From positions 62,001-126,000 of the forward strand of contig JAYWHT010000019.1 in the NCBI GenBank assembly GCA_043777595.1: DNA of 64,000 nt, read 5' to 3'. Below the pieces are notes generated by a model. That model did no database searches and was not told where the DNA came from. It saw nothing but the letters and a program-made list of their open reading frames with translations. The stretch is from JAYVJH01 sp043777595. Its GTDB lineage: Bacteria; Bacteroidota; Bacteroidia; Cytophagales; Spirosomataceae. The position numbers and the translations under genes are program-made. Below, piece by piece: positions 26,962-36,696 of this stretch (position 1 is its first letter; the number at the start of each line of letters is the position of its first letter).

Positions 26962-28929
26962 ATGATTAACGAAGAAGAAGTAATTCCACAAGTAGAGTTA
27001 GGCGATTATTCAGCCGACGACATTCAGGTATTAGAAGGCTTGGAGGCCGTTCGCAAACGCCCCTCAATGTACATAGGCGACACTGGTACCAAGGGGCTTC
27101 ACCACCTCATCTGGGAAGTAGTCGATAACTCAATAGACGAAGCCCTCGCTGGCCACTGCGACACCATACACGTAACGATTCATACCGATAACTCAGTAGA
27201 AGTGAGCGACAATGGGCGAGGTATTCCAGTTGATATGCACGCCAAAGAAAAAAAATCGGCCCTCGAAGTAGTTATGACAGTATTGCACGCTGGCGGTAAG
27301 TTCGACAAATCGAACTACAAAGTATCGGGCGGTTTGCATGGTGTCGGTGTGTCGTGTGTCAATGCACTCTCAATAGACTTACGAGTAGAGGTCAATCGGG
27401 CTGGTAAAAAATACGAACAAGAATACAAAATCGGAGTACCGCAGTACCCAGTCCGACAAATAGGCGAATCGACTCATACCGGCACAACCGTTCGATTTAA
27501 GCCCGATACAACTATTTTTACAGTTACAGAATACAAATACGAAACCGTAGCCAATCGCCTCCGTGAATTAGGTTTTTTGAACAAAGGCATTAGACTAACT
27601 CTCAAAGACCTGCGAGAATTGGACGATAACGGACAGCCCCGCTCAGACGAGTTTTTGTCGCAAGGCGGCCTCACCGAGTTTGTAACTTACTTAGACTCAA
27701 CCCGAGACACCCTCATACCATCGCCCATTTATATTGAAAACGACAAAGGTACTGTACCCGTCGAGGTAGCGATGACTTACAATACGTCTTACGCCGAAAA
27801 CGTGTATTCTTATGTCAATAACATCAACACCATAGAGGGCGGCACGCACGTATCTGGTTTTAGAATGGCACTGACCCGTACCCTAAAAGGCTACGCCGAA
27901 AAGTCGGGAATATTGGCCAAAGAAAAAATAGAAATCAGTGGCGATGACTTCCGAGAAGGACTAACGGCCGTGATTTCGGTTAAGGTACAAGAGCCACAGT
28001 TTGAAGGCCAAACCAAAACCAAACTTGGCAACGGCGACGTACAAGCTACCGTTAGCCAAGTGGTGAGCGAGATGCTCGAAAACTATTTGCAAGAACACCC
28101 AAAAGAAGCCCGAATCATTGTCGATAAGGTGATTTTGGCAGCCAAAGCCCGCATAGCAGCACGCAAAGCCCGTGAAATGGTGCAACGTAAAAATATTTTG
28201 GGGGGAGGTGGTTTGCCAGGCAAACTGGCCGACTGCTCAGAAACCGACCCAGCAGCGTGCGAACTATACCTTGTGGAAGGCGATTCTGCCGGCGGAAGTG
28301 CCAAACAAGGCCGTAATCGTGCTTTTCAGGCTATTTTGCCATTGAGAGGTAAGATTTTGAACGTAGAAAAAGCCCAAGAATATAAAATCTACGAAAGCGA
28401 AGAAATCAAAAATATGATTACAGCTCTCGGTGTTCAGTTTGGACGAGAAGGCGATGAGCGTGCTTTGAACATGGACAAACTGCGCTACCACAAAATTATA
28501 ATTATGACCGATGCCGACATCGACGGTAGCCACATCAGAACACTTATCCTGACGTTCTTTTATCGGTACATGAAGCCGCTCATCGACAATGGCTATGTTT
28601 ATATTGCCCAGCCGCCGCTCTATCTTGTCAAAAAAGGCAAAGAAGAACGCTATTGCTGGACAGAAGACCAACGAGAACTGGCTGTAAAAGAAATTGGTGG
28701 CGGAAAAGACGACAGTGTGGGTATTCAGCGTTATAAAGGTTTGGGAGAGATGAACCCCGAACAACTCTGGGAAACAACCATGGACCCCACTCGTAGAAGT
28801 TTAAAAATCGTCAATATTGAGTCAGCGGTAGAGTCTGACCACCTATTTTCGATGCTCATGGGCGACGAAGTAGCCCCACGTAGAGACTTCATTGAAAAAA
28901 ATGCCAAATATGCCCGAGTAGATGTGTAG
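26962..28929 (+). CDS. gyrB: DNA gyrase subunit B
   Basis: ATPase subunit of gyrase, 655 residues, full length for the compact form. It has a GHKL ATPase domain (YIGDTGTKGLHHLIWEVVDN, DNGRGIPVD, GGKFDKSNYKVSGGLHGVG), transducer, and TOPRIM (CELYLVEGDSAGGSAKQGRN; TDADIDGSHI). It ends with the QRYKGLGEMNPEQLWETTMD block. Upstream, TTG at 26892 followed 21 bp later by TACTTTAC (26916) is a possible, imperfect Bacteroidota promoter. A strong terminator follows. Confidence 0.98.
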   Translation: MINEEEVIPQVELGDYSADDIQVLEGLEAVRKRPSMYIGDTGTKGLHHLIWEVVDNSIDEALAGHCDTIHVTIHTDNSVEVSDNGRGIPVDMHAKEKKSALEVVMTVLHAGGKFDKSNYKVSGGLHGVGVSCVNALSIDLRVEVNRAGKKYEQEYKIGVPQYPVRQIGESTHTGTTVRFKPDTTIFTVTEYKYETVANRLRELGFLNKGIRLTLKDLRELDDNGQPRSDEFLSQGGLTEFVTYLDSTRDTLIPSPIYIENDKGTVPVEVAMTYNTSYAENVYSYVNNINTIEGGTHVSGFRMALTRTLKGYAEKSGILAKEKIEISGDDFREGLTAVISVKVQEPQFEGQTKTKLGNGDVQATVSQVVSEMLENYLQEHPKEARIIVDKVILAAKARIAARKAREMVQRKNILGGGGLPGKLADCSETDPAACELYLVEGDSAGGSAKQGRNRAFQAILPLRGKILNVEKAQEYKIYESEEIKNMITALGVQFGREGDERALNMDKLRYHKIIIMTDADIDGSHIRTLILTFFYRYMKPLIDNGYVYIAQPPLYLVKKGKEERYCWTEDQRELAVKEIGGGKDDSVGIQRYKGLGEMNPEQLWETTMDPTRRSLKIVNIESAVESDHLFSMLMGDEVAPRRDFIEKNAKYARVDV

Positions 28930-28967
28930 ATATTATAACTCAACTGGCGAAATAGCCGAATAATACC

Positions 28968-29008
28968 CACAAAGCAAACAAAAGAGCTTACTTTTGTTTG
29001 CTTTGTGT
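28968..29008 (+). terminator. Terminator after gyrB
   Basis: CACAAAGCAAACAAAAG pairs with CTTTTGTTTGCTTTGTG across a short loop (17-bp stem). T-rich sequence follows. It resembles the CCACAAAAGACACAAAAG-type arms at 36607-36680. Confidence 0.75.
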
Positions 29009-29082
29009 CTTTTGTGGTATCCAAAATAAGCAGTGCATTAAAGCAAAACCCAATAACAAACTACAGCCCACCTCAACTTTTT

Positions 29083-31314
29083 ATGTCAGACTTTCAAGAA
29101 CATAATAATGAAAAAACAAATGGCATAAAGTCTTTTTTTACCTTGTTCAAAGACCGTAAAGAAGGTGTGCGAGCCGTTGGTGAAGACGAAAGACTGAGCC
29201 AGTCGCCCGAGCGATTTAGCCAAACAATAAACCAGAGTAATTTTATTAGTAGAGATTTGAGTTGGCTACAATTCAATCATAGAGTACTCGACCAAGCCAA
29301 TAGCCCGAGTCGTACACTTTTTGAGCGATTAAAGTTTTTGGCTATCAGCGACTCTAATTTAGACGAGTTTTTTGCCATCAGAGTCGGAAGCCTATATAAC
29401 TATTTAGACTACGACAAAGAACGAACCGACTACTCTGGTCTGAGAGAAATACCGTTTCGTAAAAATCTTCTCAAAACCTTACAACAGTTTACGGCGGCAC
29501 AAGATACTTGTTTTTTGGAAAATCTTAAACCACTTTTTGCCGAAAATCACTTAGTAATAGCCAAATGGCCCGACTTGACAGAAGAAGAAGAACGTAAGGC
29601 TGGTTTGTATTTTGACCGAACAATATACCCGATGCTAACGCCAATGTTGTTCGACTACACGCATACGTTCCCAGTGTTGTTACCCAAAACATTGATATTT
29701 GGAGTGCTTACCAAGGAGGCGAATGCACCTGCCGACGACGAAAATCAGAAATTATCTTTTGTTCAGATTCCACAAAACCTGCCCCGTTTTTATGTCATTG
29801 AACGAGCTACTGGCGATAACTTGTTTTTGCCTATTGAAGAGGTAATTAGGCATGAAGTCAGAAAATTGTACCGAAATATAGAGATAATATCGTTGCATTT
29901 ACTGAGAATAGTACGCAACGGCGATTTTTCGACAGAGGAGAGCGATGATGTTGAGAGTGATTTTATTGACGAAATCAAGCAAAAACTCAAAACACGGCGG
30001 CTGGGCAGAGTAGTAAGACTTGAAATAGAGCCAGAAACGCCAGACTGGATGATAAACCTACTCAAAAAACGCTGGGAAATAGACTACTACAATATTTTTG
30101 TTGTCGATAGTCTTTTAGATTTTACTTGTTTGTGGCAAATTGTCAAATACCCCGAATTTGCAGCTACCATACCACCTGTACCTGCGGCAGTACCCGCTTT
30201 GGGTCAAAGTCAGGTTGTGATTCCTGATATTTTTGCGGCCATCAAAGAAGGTGATATTTTACTGCATCACCCCTACAATAATTTTGAGGCTGTGCTACAA
30301 CTGTTAGAGCAAGCATCAGAAGATGAAAATGTGCTGGCCATCAAACTCACTATTTATCGGCTGGCCAAAAAATCAAGGGTAACAGAGGCATTATTGAAAG
30401 CAGCCGAAAACGGCAAACACGTATCGGTATTGTTTGAAGTAAAAGCCCGCTTTGACGAAGAAAATAATATTAAAGAAGCCCAAAGACTGCAAAAAGCGGG
30501 TTGTTTTGTAATTTATGGCATCAATAAATTCAAGACACACACCAAACTACTTCAAATCATCAGAGCCGAAGGCGAGGGCGTGGTTAGTTATTCGCACTTA
30601 GCAAGCGGCAACTACAACGAAGACACAGCCCGACTATATACCGACTTTGGGTTATTGACTTGCGACGAAGTATATAACCGAGATATTACCGAGTTTTTTA
30701 ATGTCATCACAGGCCACTCATTGCCCAACCGCTACCGCTACCTAATAACCGCCCCTGGCGATTTGAGACAACAACTCATTGATTTTATTAGACAGGAAGC
30801 ACGTAATGCTCAAAATGGATTACCAAGTGGCATTTGCCTCAAAATCAATTCATTAGAAGACAAAGCTACTATCGAAGAACTCTATGAAGCATCGCAAGCG
30901 GGCGTTCCCATCAAGCTCATTGTCAGAGGCATTTGTTGTTTGAGACCAGGCAGAGTCGGTCTAAGCGAAAATATTTCAGTGATTTCGATAGTAGGCAACT
31001 TTCTGGAACATACCCGTATTTTTTATTTTCATAACAACCACAATCCTCGGGTTTTTGGAGGTAGTGCCGATGTCATGGTGCGTAGCTTCGACCGCCGTAT
31101 TGAGTCGCTTTTTGAATTGGTCAATGCAAAAGTGAAGCAACAGGCAGTTTATATTTTAGAACAAAATATGCTCGACAACGTCAATTCATATACCATGAAC
31201 GAAGACGGCAGCTATACCAAACGACAGATTCAGCCAGACGAAAAACTCGTTAATATTCACGAAGATTTTTTTGAGATGAAAGTAGAAAACGTAATGAAGG
31301 CCAAAGTGTTTTGA
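29083..31314 (+). CDS. ppk1: Polyphosphate kinase 1
   Basis: Reversibly makes polyphosphate from ATP. I use the ATG at 29083 (MSDFQEHNNEKTNG); the upstream ATG at 29005 lies in the gyrB terminator. Domains: N-terminal helical (RDLSWLQFNHRVLDQA), head domain, then two phospholipase-D-like catalytic domains with HHPYNNFEAVLQLLEQA, FEVKARFDEENNI, the phospho-His site SYSHLASGNYNEDTARLYTD and TRIFYFHNNHNPRVFGGSAD. Length 743 with a somewhat long polar N-terminal extension (about 60 residues). A fic gene starts 6 bp after its stop. Confidence 0.96.
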   Translation: MSDFQEHNNEKTNGIKSFFTLFKDRKEGVRAVGEDERLSQSPERFSQTINQSNFISRDLSWLQFNHRVLDQANSPSRTLFERLKFLAISDSNLDEFFAIRVGSLYNYLDYDKERTDYSGLREIPFRKNLLKTLQQFTAAQDTCFLENLKPLFAENHLVIAKWPDLTEEEERKAGLYFDRTIYPMLTPMLFDYTHTFPVLLPKTLIFGVLTKEANAPADDENQKLSFVQIPQNLPRFYVIERATGDNLFLPIEEVIRHEVRKLYRNIEIISLHLLRIVRNGDFSTEESDDVESDFIDEIKQKLKTRRLGRVVRLEIEPETPDWMINLLKKRWEIDYYNIFVVDSLLDFTCLWQIVKYPEFAATIPPVPAAVPALGQSQVVIPDIFAAIKEGDILLHHPYNNFEAVLQLLEQASEDENVLAIKLTIYRLAKKSRVTEALLKAAENGKHVSVLFEVKARFDEENNIKEAQRLQKAGCFVIYGINKFKTHTKLLQIIRAEGEGVVSYSHLASGNYNEDTARLYTDFGLLTCDEVYNRDITEFFNVITGHSLPNRYRYLITAPGDLRQQLIDFIRQEARNAQNGLPSGICLKINSLEDKATIEELYEASQAGVPIKLIVRGICCLRPGRVGLSENISVISIVGNFLEHTRIFYFHNNHNPRVFGGSADVMVRSFDRRIESLFELVNAKVKQQAVYILEQNMLDNVNSYTMNEDGSYTKRQIQPDEKLVNIHEDFFEMKVENVMKAKVF

Positions 31315-31320
31315 CAGCCG

Positions 31321-32100
31321 ATGAAGCTAACGATTATACCAACCGACCTGCTACAAACTTACTTAGCACAAATACCCAAAAGCTTGTCCAAAGCCTTTGA
31401 AGCACTACATGATGCTGATATTTCGACTGATATATTTAGTTTTTATACGTCGGTTTCGTCAGTGTTTAGCAGTAAAATCGAAGGTGAAGAAATAGAGTTA
31501 GATTCATTTATCAAGTACAAACGATTTGACATTGAATTTTTACCCGATTATACCCAAAAAATAGACGATTTGTACAACGCTTATACCTTTGCAAAAACCA
31601 ATGAACTGAACGCAAACAATATTGCCCAAGCACATAAATTATTGAGTAAACATATTGTAGCCAAGCACCAACAAGGACAGTTTCGTACTCACAATATGTA
31701 CGTTACTACTCCCGATGGTAGGATAGAGTACGTGGCCGCTACACCATTTGAAGTCAGTACTGAAATGGAAAAATTATATACTGATATTTCAACGCTTCTC
31801 GACCAAAAAATGAATTTGGCAGAGTCTTTTTTCTTCACTTCGATGATTCATTTGGTCCTTGTCAAAATTCACCCTTGGAACGATGGCAACGGGCGTAGCG
31901 GACGGTTGTTAGAAAAATGGTTTTTAGGCCAAAAATTAGGTGCAAAAGCGTGGTTTGTACAAAGCGAAAAAAAATATTACCAACAACACCAAACCTACTA
32001 CAAAAACATCAGGCTCTTGGGAATAGAATATCCAATGTTAGACTACCAAAAAGCCCTCCCTTTTTTGCTGATGTTGCCACAGTCGGTGTGTAGTGAATAA
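31321..32100 (+). CDS. Fic-domain protein (class II, N-terminal autoinhibitory motif)
   Basis: 259 residues. Fic proteins transfer AMP or other nucleotide moieties to hydroxyl groups of target proteins. The active-site loop is HPWNDGNGRSGRLLEKW (about residues 180-196), matching HxFx(D/E)GNGRxxR with Trp in place of Phe. Upstream, SSKIEG (about residues 49-54) fits the inhibitory motif [S/T]xxxE[G/N], so self-inhibition of the class II type is expected. It lies 6 bp after ppk1 and is probably cotranscribed; a functional connection is not evident. It is not paired with a separate Fic antitoxin. Confidence 0.9.
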   Translation: MKLTIIPTDLLQTYLAQIPKSLSKAFEALHDADISTDIFSFYTSVSSVFSSKIEGEEIELDSFIKYKRFDIEFLPDYTQKIDDLYNAYTFAKTNELNANNIAQAHKLLSKHIVAKHQQGQFRTHNMYVTTPDGRIEYVAATPFEVSTEMEKLYTDISTLLDQKMNLAESFFFTSMIHLVLVKIHPWNDGNGRSGRLLEKWFLGQKLGAKAWFVQSEKKYYQQHQTYYKNIRLLGIEYPMLDYQKALPFLLMLPQSVCSE

Positions 32101-32203
32101 AAAACTTGTATATTTGAAAATATTAAACTGGAACAAGTCAAAACTACTGATGTCTGTGCTTGAGACCAGCAAAAACTACTAACCTAACTACTTCAAACCA
32201 CCT

Positions 32204-33442
32204 ATGGAACGTTTTACTGGCCTAATCGGCATTGTACTGATTTTGGGCATTGCCTACATTATGTCGAACAATCGAAAAGCGATTAACTTTCGGACCGTTG
32301 GCGTTGGGCTGGCTTTGCAGTTTGGTTTGGCAGTTTTTATTTTAAAGACACAAGTTGGTTCAGACATATTCAACTGGTTGGGCTTGGCCGTACAAAAAGT
32401 ACTTAGTTTTTCGGACAAGGGGGCGGCTTTTGTATTTGGGCCATTGGTCAATTCTGCATTGTTAGGTACTGCTTTCAATGGTGAAAACAGCTTTATTTTC
32501 TTTTTTAGTATCATACCTACTATTGTTTTTGTGGCGGTTTTGGTTAATATGCTCTATCATCTGGGCATTATGCAACGAGTAGTGTCTGGCTTGGCAATAG
32601 TAATGAAAAAACTACTAAATATCAGCGGTGCAGAGGCGTTGTCAAACGTGGCGAGTGCGTTTGTGGGACAAGTCGAAGCACAAATAATGATAAAACCCTA
32701 TCTGAAAGGCATGACCAAGTCTGAACTAATGGCCTCAATGACAGGTAGTTTTGCTTGTATTGCGGGTGGTGTTATGGCTACCTACATCAAGTTTGGCGTA
32801 CCTGCTTCGTATTTGATTGCGGCCAGTCTGATGGCTGCGCCTGGGGCGTTGGTTATCTCCAAAATTATGTTTCCCGAAACCGAACCGTCGGAAACTGGCG
32901 GTACTGTAAAACTCGAAATCAAAAAAAACCATGCCAACCTCTTAGACTCTATTGCCGCAGGTGCGAGCGAAGGCTTGAAAGTTGGTTTCAATGTAGTAGC
33001 AATGTTGATTGGTTTTATTGCGCTTGTAGGTTTATTAGATTATATTTTGGGTAAAACAGGTTTGATGATTGGCTTTCCTGAGTTGAGTTTCAAACTTATT
33101 TTGGGTAAATTGTTCTCGGGTTTTGCGTGGGCTATGGGCGTACCGTCCAAAGATATTGAGGTAGCAGGCTCGCTGATGGGAACAAAAATGGTCATCAATG
33201 AGTTTGTAGCATACTTAGACCTTGTCAAACTCAAAGAAACCATTAGCCCAAAAACATTAGCCATCACAAGTTTTGCATTGTGTGGTTTTGCCAATTTTAG
33301 CTCTATTGCCATACAAGTAGGCGGCATAAGCGAGTTGGCACCAAGCCGCCGCTCAGACCTTGCCAAGTTGGGGTTTAAAGCCCTAATTGCAGGTACATTG
33401 GCCAGTTATATGTCGGCTACTTTTGCAGGATTATTACTCTAA
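32204..33442 (+). CDS. Concentrative nucleoside transporter (NupC/CNT family)
   Basis: 412-residue inner-membrane nucleoside:cation symporter. Multiple hydrophobic helices are visible. Family blocks are FVFGPLVNSALLGTAFNGE, the central ISGAEALSNVASAFVGQVEA with QIMIKPYLKGMTKSELMASM, and the C-terminal NEFVAYLDLVKLKE and CGFANFSSIAIQVGGISEL. A TATATTTG at 32109 matches the -7 motif but has no convincing -33 box. The GH16 gene follows 19 bp downstream. Confidence 0.92.
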   Translation: MERFTGLIGIVLILGIAYIMSNNRKAINFRTVGVGLALQFGLAVFILKTQVGSDIFNWLGLAVQKVLSFSDKGAAFVFGPLVNSALLGTAFNGENSFIFFFSIIPTIVFVAVLVNMLYHLGIMQRVVSGLAIVMKKLLNISGAEALSNVASAFVGQVEAQIMIKPYLKGMTKSELMASMTGSFACIAGGVMATYIKFGVPASYLIAASLMAAPGALVISKIMFPETEPSETGGTVKLEIKKNHANLLDSIAAGASEGLKVGFNVVAMLIGFIALVGLLDYILGKTGLMIGFPELSFKLILGKLFSGFAWAMGVPSKDIEVAGSLMGTKMVINEFVAYLDLVKLKETISPKTLAITSFALCGFANFSSIAIQVGGISELAPSRRSDLAKLGFKALIAGTLASYMSATFAGLLL

Positions 33443-33461
33443 ATCAAAACATAAATCAACA

Positions 33462-34649
33462 ATGATACCCAAAACAGTAGTGTTACTTTCTGTCATAGTC
33501 GGCCTTTGTGGTTTACTTTCTTGCAAGACAGCCGCTCCAGCCGAGCCACTACCCGAACTTACAATCTTGAACACAAGTCAAGTTCGGAGAGCTACCAATA
33601 CCACAATGAGGGTCGATGCCATACTGAGCAAAGCTACCTCACAACCAGTTTCGGTTGCCTATACATTGGTGGCTGGCACTGCTACCGCCCCACGAGATTT
33701 TAAAATGAGCAATGGCACCATTACAATACCCGCCAATCAGACAGGTGGTTTTTTTGAAATATCCATCACAGGCGATAGTCTTCGTCAAGACGACTTGAAA
33801 TTTACGATTCAGTTTTCGGACATCAAAAATTGTACCCTTAGTTTTCCTATTGTTTCGGCAACGATTGTGGCATCAGACGGTAGCTATTTGCCAACCAACA
33901 ACGACGGCTACACCACACCCAAAACCTACCCTAACTACCGATTGGTATGGAATGACGAGTTTTCGGGAAATGAAATCAATAGCAATTCATGGAACTTCGA
34001 GTCGGGCAATAACAACGGCTGGGGTAATAATGAACTCGAAAACTACACAGCAAGGCCACAAAACTCGTTTGTATCGACTGGAAATTTAATAATCGAAGCA
34101 CGAAAAGAGTCATTGGGTGGTTTTAATTATACGTCCGCCCGAATGGCTACCAAAGGAAAACGTTTTTTTACGTTTGGGCGAATAGACATCAGAGCCAAAC
34201 TACCCGTAGCCAAAGGAATGTGGCCTGCGTTGTGGATGCTCGGCGAAAATATATCGACTGTAAACTGGCCTGCTTGTGGCGAAATAGACATCATGGAACT
34301 CGTAGGCAGCAATCCCAACCGTGTTTCTGGTACAGCGCACTGGGGCAGTAGCAGCACCAATCATGTTTACAAAGGTGCAGACTATTTTTTGCCAGCTCCC
34401 GAAGATTTCTCTCAGAAATTTCATGTATTTAGTATAGTCTGGGAAAAAGACATCATCAAGTGGTATGTCGATGACAAACTGTTTTATACCAACACCATCA
34501 GTATGGTTAGCCCTGCCAATTATCCGTTCAATGCCAATCAGTTTCTTATATTCAATGTCGCCGTTGGTGGCAACTGGCCTGGCTCACCCGATAGCTCGAC
34601 ACCGTTTCCTCAGCGAATGTTTGTGGACTATGTGCGGGTGTTTCAGTAG
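33462..34649 (+). CDS. GH16 beta-glucanase lipoprotein with Calx-beta-like domain
   Basis: 395 residues from the ATG at 33462, which begins a lipoprotein signal (MIPKTVVLLSVIVGLCG, lipobox LLSC); the earlier frame start overlaps nupC. Residues about 35-135 form a Calx-beta-like domain (VAYTLVAGTATAPRDFKMSN, ITIPANQTGGFFEI). The GH16 catalytic domain follows (WNDEFSGNEINSNSWNFE; catalytic EIDIME with the retaining ExDxxE pattern; WPALWMLGENI; FLIFNVAVGGNWPG). It likely hydrolyses beta-1,3- or mixed-linked glucans such as laminarin at the cell surface. Confidence 0.93.
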   Translation: MIPKTVVLLSVIVGLCGLLSCKTAAPAEPLPELTILNTSQVRRATNTTMRVDAILSKATSQPVSVAYTLVAGTATAPRDFKMSNGTITIPANQTGGFFEISITGDSLRQDDLKFTIQFSDIKNCTLSFPIVSATIVASDGSYLPTNNDGYTTPKTYPNYRLVWNDEFSGNEINSNSWNFESGNNNGWGNNELENYTARPQNSFVSTGNLIIEARKESLGGFNYTSARMATKGKRFFTFGRIDIRAKLPVAKGMWPALWMLGENISTVNWPACGEIDIMELVGSNPNRVSGTAHWGSSSTNHVYKGADYFLPAPEDFSQKFHVFSIVWEKDIIKWYVDDKLFYTNTISMVSPANYPFNANQFLIFNVAVGGNWPGSPDSSTPFPQRMFVDYVRVFQ

Positions 34650-34685
34650 GTATTTGTGGGTTTATGATTAAAACTTATTGGCTGT

Positions 34686-34985
34686 ATGCTGACCAATATC
34701 ACAGAAAAATGGTCAGTACCGCCCATCTTATCACCTTATCTTTTTTAGGATACTGACAAGACAAAATTAGACTTCACAAAAAATACTGATTTTGTGATCA
34801 GGCGGATGTTTGACTTAGGTACTATCGATGACCTAAGCGAGGTATTGGCCTATTATGACCAAAAGCAAATTATTGAAGCATTAGTGTCGGCTGTTTCGAT
34901 GAAAGAAAATGTACTATATTTGGCATCAATTATATTGCATATTCCACTCACAGACTTCAAATGTTACACCTCAACAAATCATTAA
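34686..34985 (+). pseudogene. DUF6922-like gene interrupted by an amber stop
   Basis: One frame runs from ATG 34686 (MLTNITEKWSVPPILSPYLF) through a TAG at 34746-34748 and on without another stop to 34985 (DTDKTKLDFTKNTDF, FVIRRMFDLGTIDDL, ..., LTDFKCYTSTNH). The family normally reads LFWD at this point, so TAG most simply replaces the Trp codon TGG. The total would be 99 residues, a normal size for DUF6922. Members often accompany AbiEii-type nucleotidyltransferase toxins, and no such gene is here. Either the gene is dead, or the downstream part starts at an internal GTG (34794) and gives a shortened protein. Confidence 0.7.
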
Positions 34986-34991
34986 CCCACC

Positions 34992-36560
34992 CTACTCAAA
35001 TATCGCCATCATTTGCCCAACACTCGTATTAGTGAGATTGAAAACTAAACTGGGTAAAATGCCCAAAACCAACGAAAGTAAAGCGAGCGGCACAAGCATC
35101 AGTTTTTCTCGAAAAGTAAGGTCAGTTAGTAGTGCTTCGTTTTTGATATTACGAGTCCAGAATGGCCCAAAGTACATTTTCTGAAAAGTCCATAAGAAAT
35201 AAGCAGCCGCCAACACAATCCCCAAAGTGGCTACTGCTGGCACCCAAATTGGCAACACTACCGACTCAAAACCACCCATTAGAGTAAATAATTCACCGAT
35301 AAACCCCGAAAAAACGGGTAACCCAAGCGAGGCAAAAAATGTGATGCCTGTTAGCACTGTAAAAACAGGCATGACAGCTGCCAGACCTCTGTAATTGTCA
35401 ATTTGTCGGTCGTGGGTGCGGTCGTAGAGTACGCCGGTAATCAAAAACAGCATTGCCGATAGTACACCATGGCTGACCATCTGAAATATCGCCCCGTTTA
35501 CGCCAACGACAGTCAATGAAGCCACGCCCAGTAACACAAAACCCATGTGCGAAACTGACGAATAGGCTATCATTTTCTTTAAGTCGTACTGTGCCAATGC
35601 CACAAAACCACCATAAACTATTGATAGAGAACCTATTACGCCCAAAGTATAAGCATATTGGTTGGCTATGTCAGGAAAAATTGGTAGTAAAATTCTAATA
35701 AAGCCATACCCCCCAACTTTGAGCAAAATACCAGCCAACACAACCGACACAGGTGTAGGTGCTTCGACGTGGGCATCGGGTAGCCATGTATGTAAAGGTA
35801 CAATAGGTAGCTTGATAGCAAAACCAACGAACAACAACCAAAAAGCCAATGACCGAGACGAAATACCCAATATCTGAACTTGACCCGTAAGCGATAAAAT
35901 ACTGTTTGTTAAGTAGTTACGACCATCACTCATAAGTCGCAAGTCAAAAGTATGTGTGAGTATGTTGGCCGCAGGGTCAATAACAGAAAGGTATAGGCCA
36001 ATCATCACAATCAGAATCAAAACAGAACCAAGTAATGTATAAATAAAAAACTTGATTGCGGCATATTCACGACGAGGCCCGCCCCAAAGCCCTATCAAGA
36101 AGTACATGGGCAGGAGCATAAATTCAAAAAACAAGAAAAATAAGAAAAAATCTAAGGCCAGAAAACACCCCATGATGCTACTCGTTAGTATCAAATAAAG
36201 CGCAAAGTAGGCTTTTTGTTTTCGGTCAATCGTCCATGAAGCTACCGCCCCAATCAGCATCACCAGAGCCGTCAATAATACCATTGGCAGGCTGATACCG
36301 TCAATTCCCAACAGATAATCGATCGAGACCAAGCCCACGTCACCCAATTTGAGCGTTATCCAGTCGTGTTGCTCTACAAACTGGTAAGTGAGCGATTTGT
36401 CAATTTGGTAATTATGGTAAAGCCATAAAGTGAGCAATAATTCTATCAAACAAATCCCAGCCACAACCCACTTATAGCGGTGTTGCTGCGAATGAGGCAA
36501 TAACAAAACGACCAAAGCACCGAGTAATGGCCAAAAAATAAGAGTTGATAATATAGGCAT
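34992..36560 (-). CDS. nuoM: NADH-quinone oxidoreductase subunit M
   Basis: 522-residue antiporter-like, proton-pumping membrane subunit of complex I, from the ATG at 36560 (MPILSTLIFWPLLGA); the frame extends 24 codons upstream into a repeat and is not used. About 14 membrane helices. Landmark motifs: FFLFFEFMLLPMYFLIG with the essential Glu, KLPIVPLHTWLPDAHVEAPT with the pumping Lys, and LAQYDLKKMIAYSSVSHMGF. It directly follows nuoL (136 bp gap), but nuoN does not follow and no other nuo gene is in the window. Confidence 0.96.
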   Translation of the reverse strand: MPILSTLIFWPLLGALVVLLLPHSQQHRYKWVVAGICLIELLLTLWLYHNYQIDKSLTYQFVEQHDWITLKLGDVGLVSIDYLLGIDGISLPMVLLTALVMLIGAVASWTIDRKQKAYFALYLILTSSIMGCFLALDFFLFFLFFEFMLLPMYFLIGLWGGPRREYAAIKFFIYTLLGSVLILIVMIGLYLSVIDPAANILTHTFDLRLMSDGRNYLTNSILSLTGQVQILGISSRSLAFWLLFVGFAIKLPIVPLHTWLPDAHVEAPTPVSVVLAGILLKVGGYGFIRILLPIFPDIANQYAYTLGVIGSLSIVYGGFVALAQYDLKKMIAYSSVSHMGFVLLGVASLTVVGVNGAIFQMVSHGVLSAMLFLITGVLYDRTHDRQIDNYRGLAAVMPVFTVLTGITFFASLGLPVFSGFIGELFTLMGGFESVVLPIWVPAVATLGIVLAAAYFLWTFQKMYFGPFWTRNIKNEALLTDLTFREKLMLVPLALLSLVLGILPSLVFNLTNTSVGQMMAIFE

Positions 36561-36606
36561 TGAAAAAATGAATAAATGGTTCTCAGACAGTTTTATGATT
36601 CTTTCA

Positions 36607-36680
36607 ACCACAAAAGACACAAAAGGCCACAAAAGATTTGAAAATAGCTATCTTATGTGAACTTTTATGTCTTTTGTGGT
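36607..36680. repeat. Inverted repeat between nuoL and nuoM
   Basis: 19-bp arms (36607-36625 and 36662-36680, one mismatch) of the ACCACAAAAGACACAAAAG type. They are related to the stem after gyrB. It could attenuate nuoM transcription. Confidence 0.6.
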
Positions 36681-36696
36681 ATAAAAATAGACTTCA

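Noticed and set aside
28968..29082. ppk1 start at 29005
   Set aside because: That ATG sits inside the gyrB terminator stem; 29083 gives a sensible 5' region.
2..34649. SusC/D plus GH16 as one polysaccharide utilisation locus
   Set aside because: They are 29 kb apart with unrelated genes between, so no locus-level link is supported.
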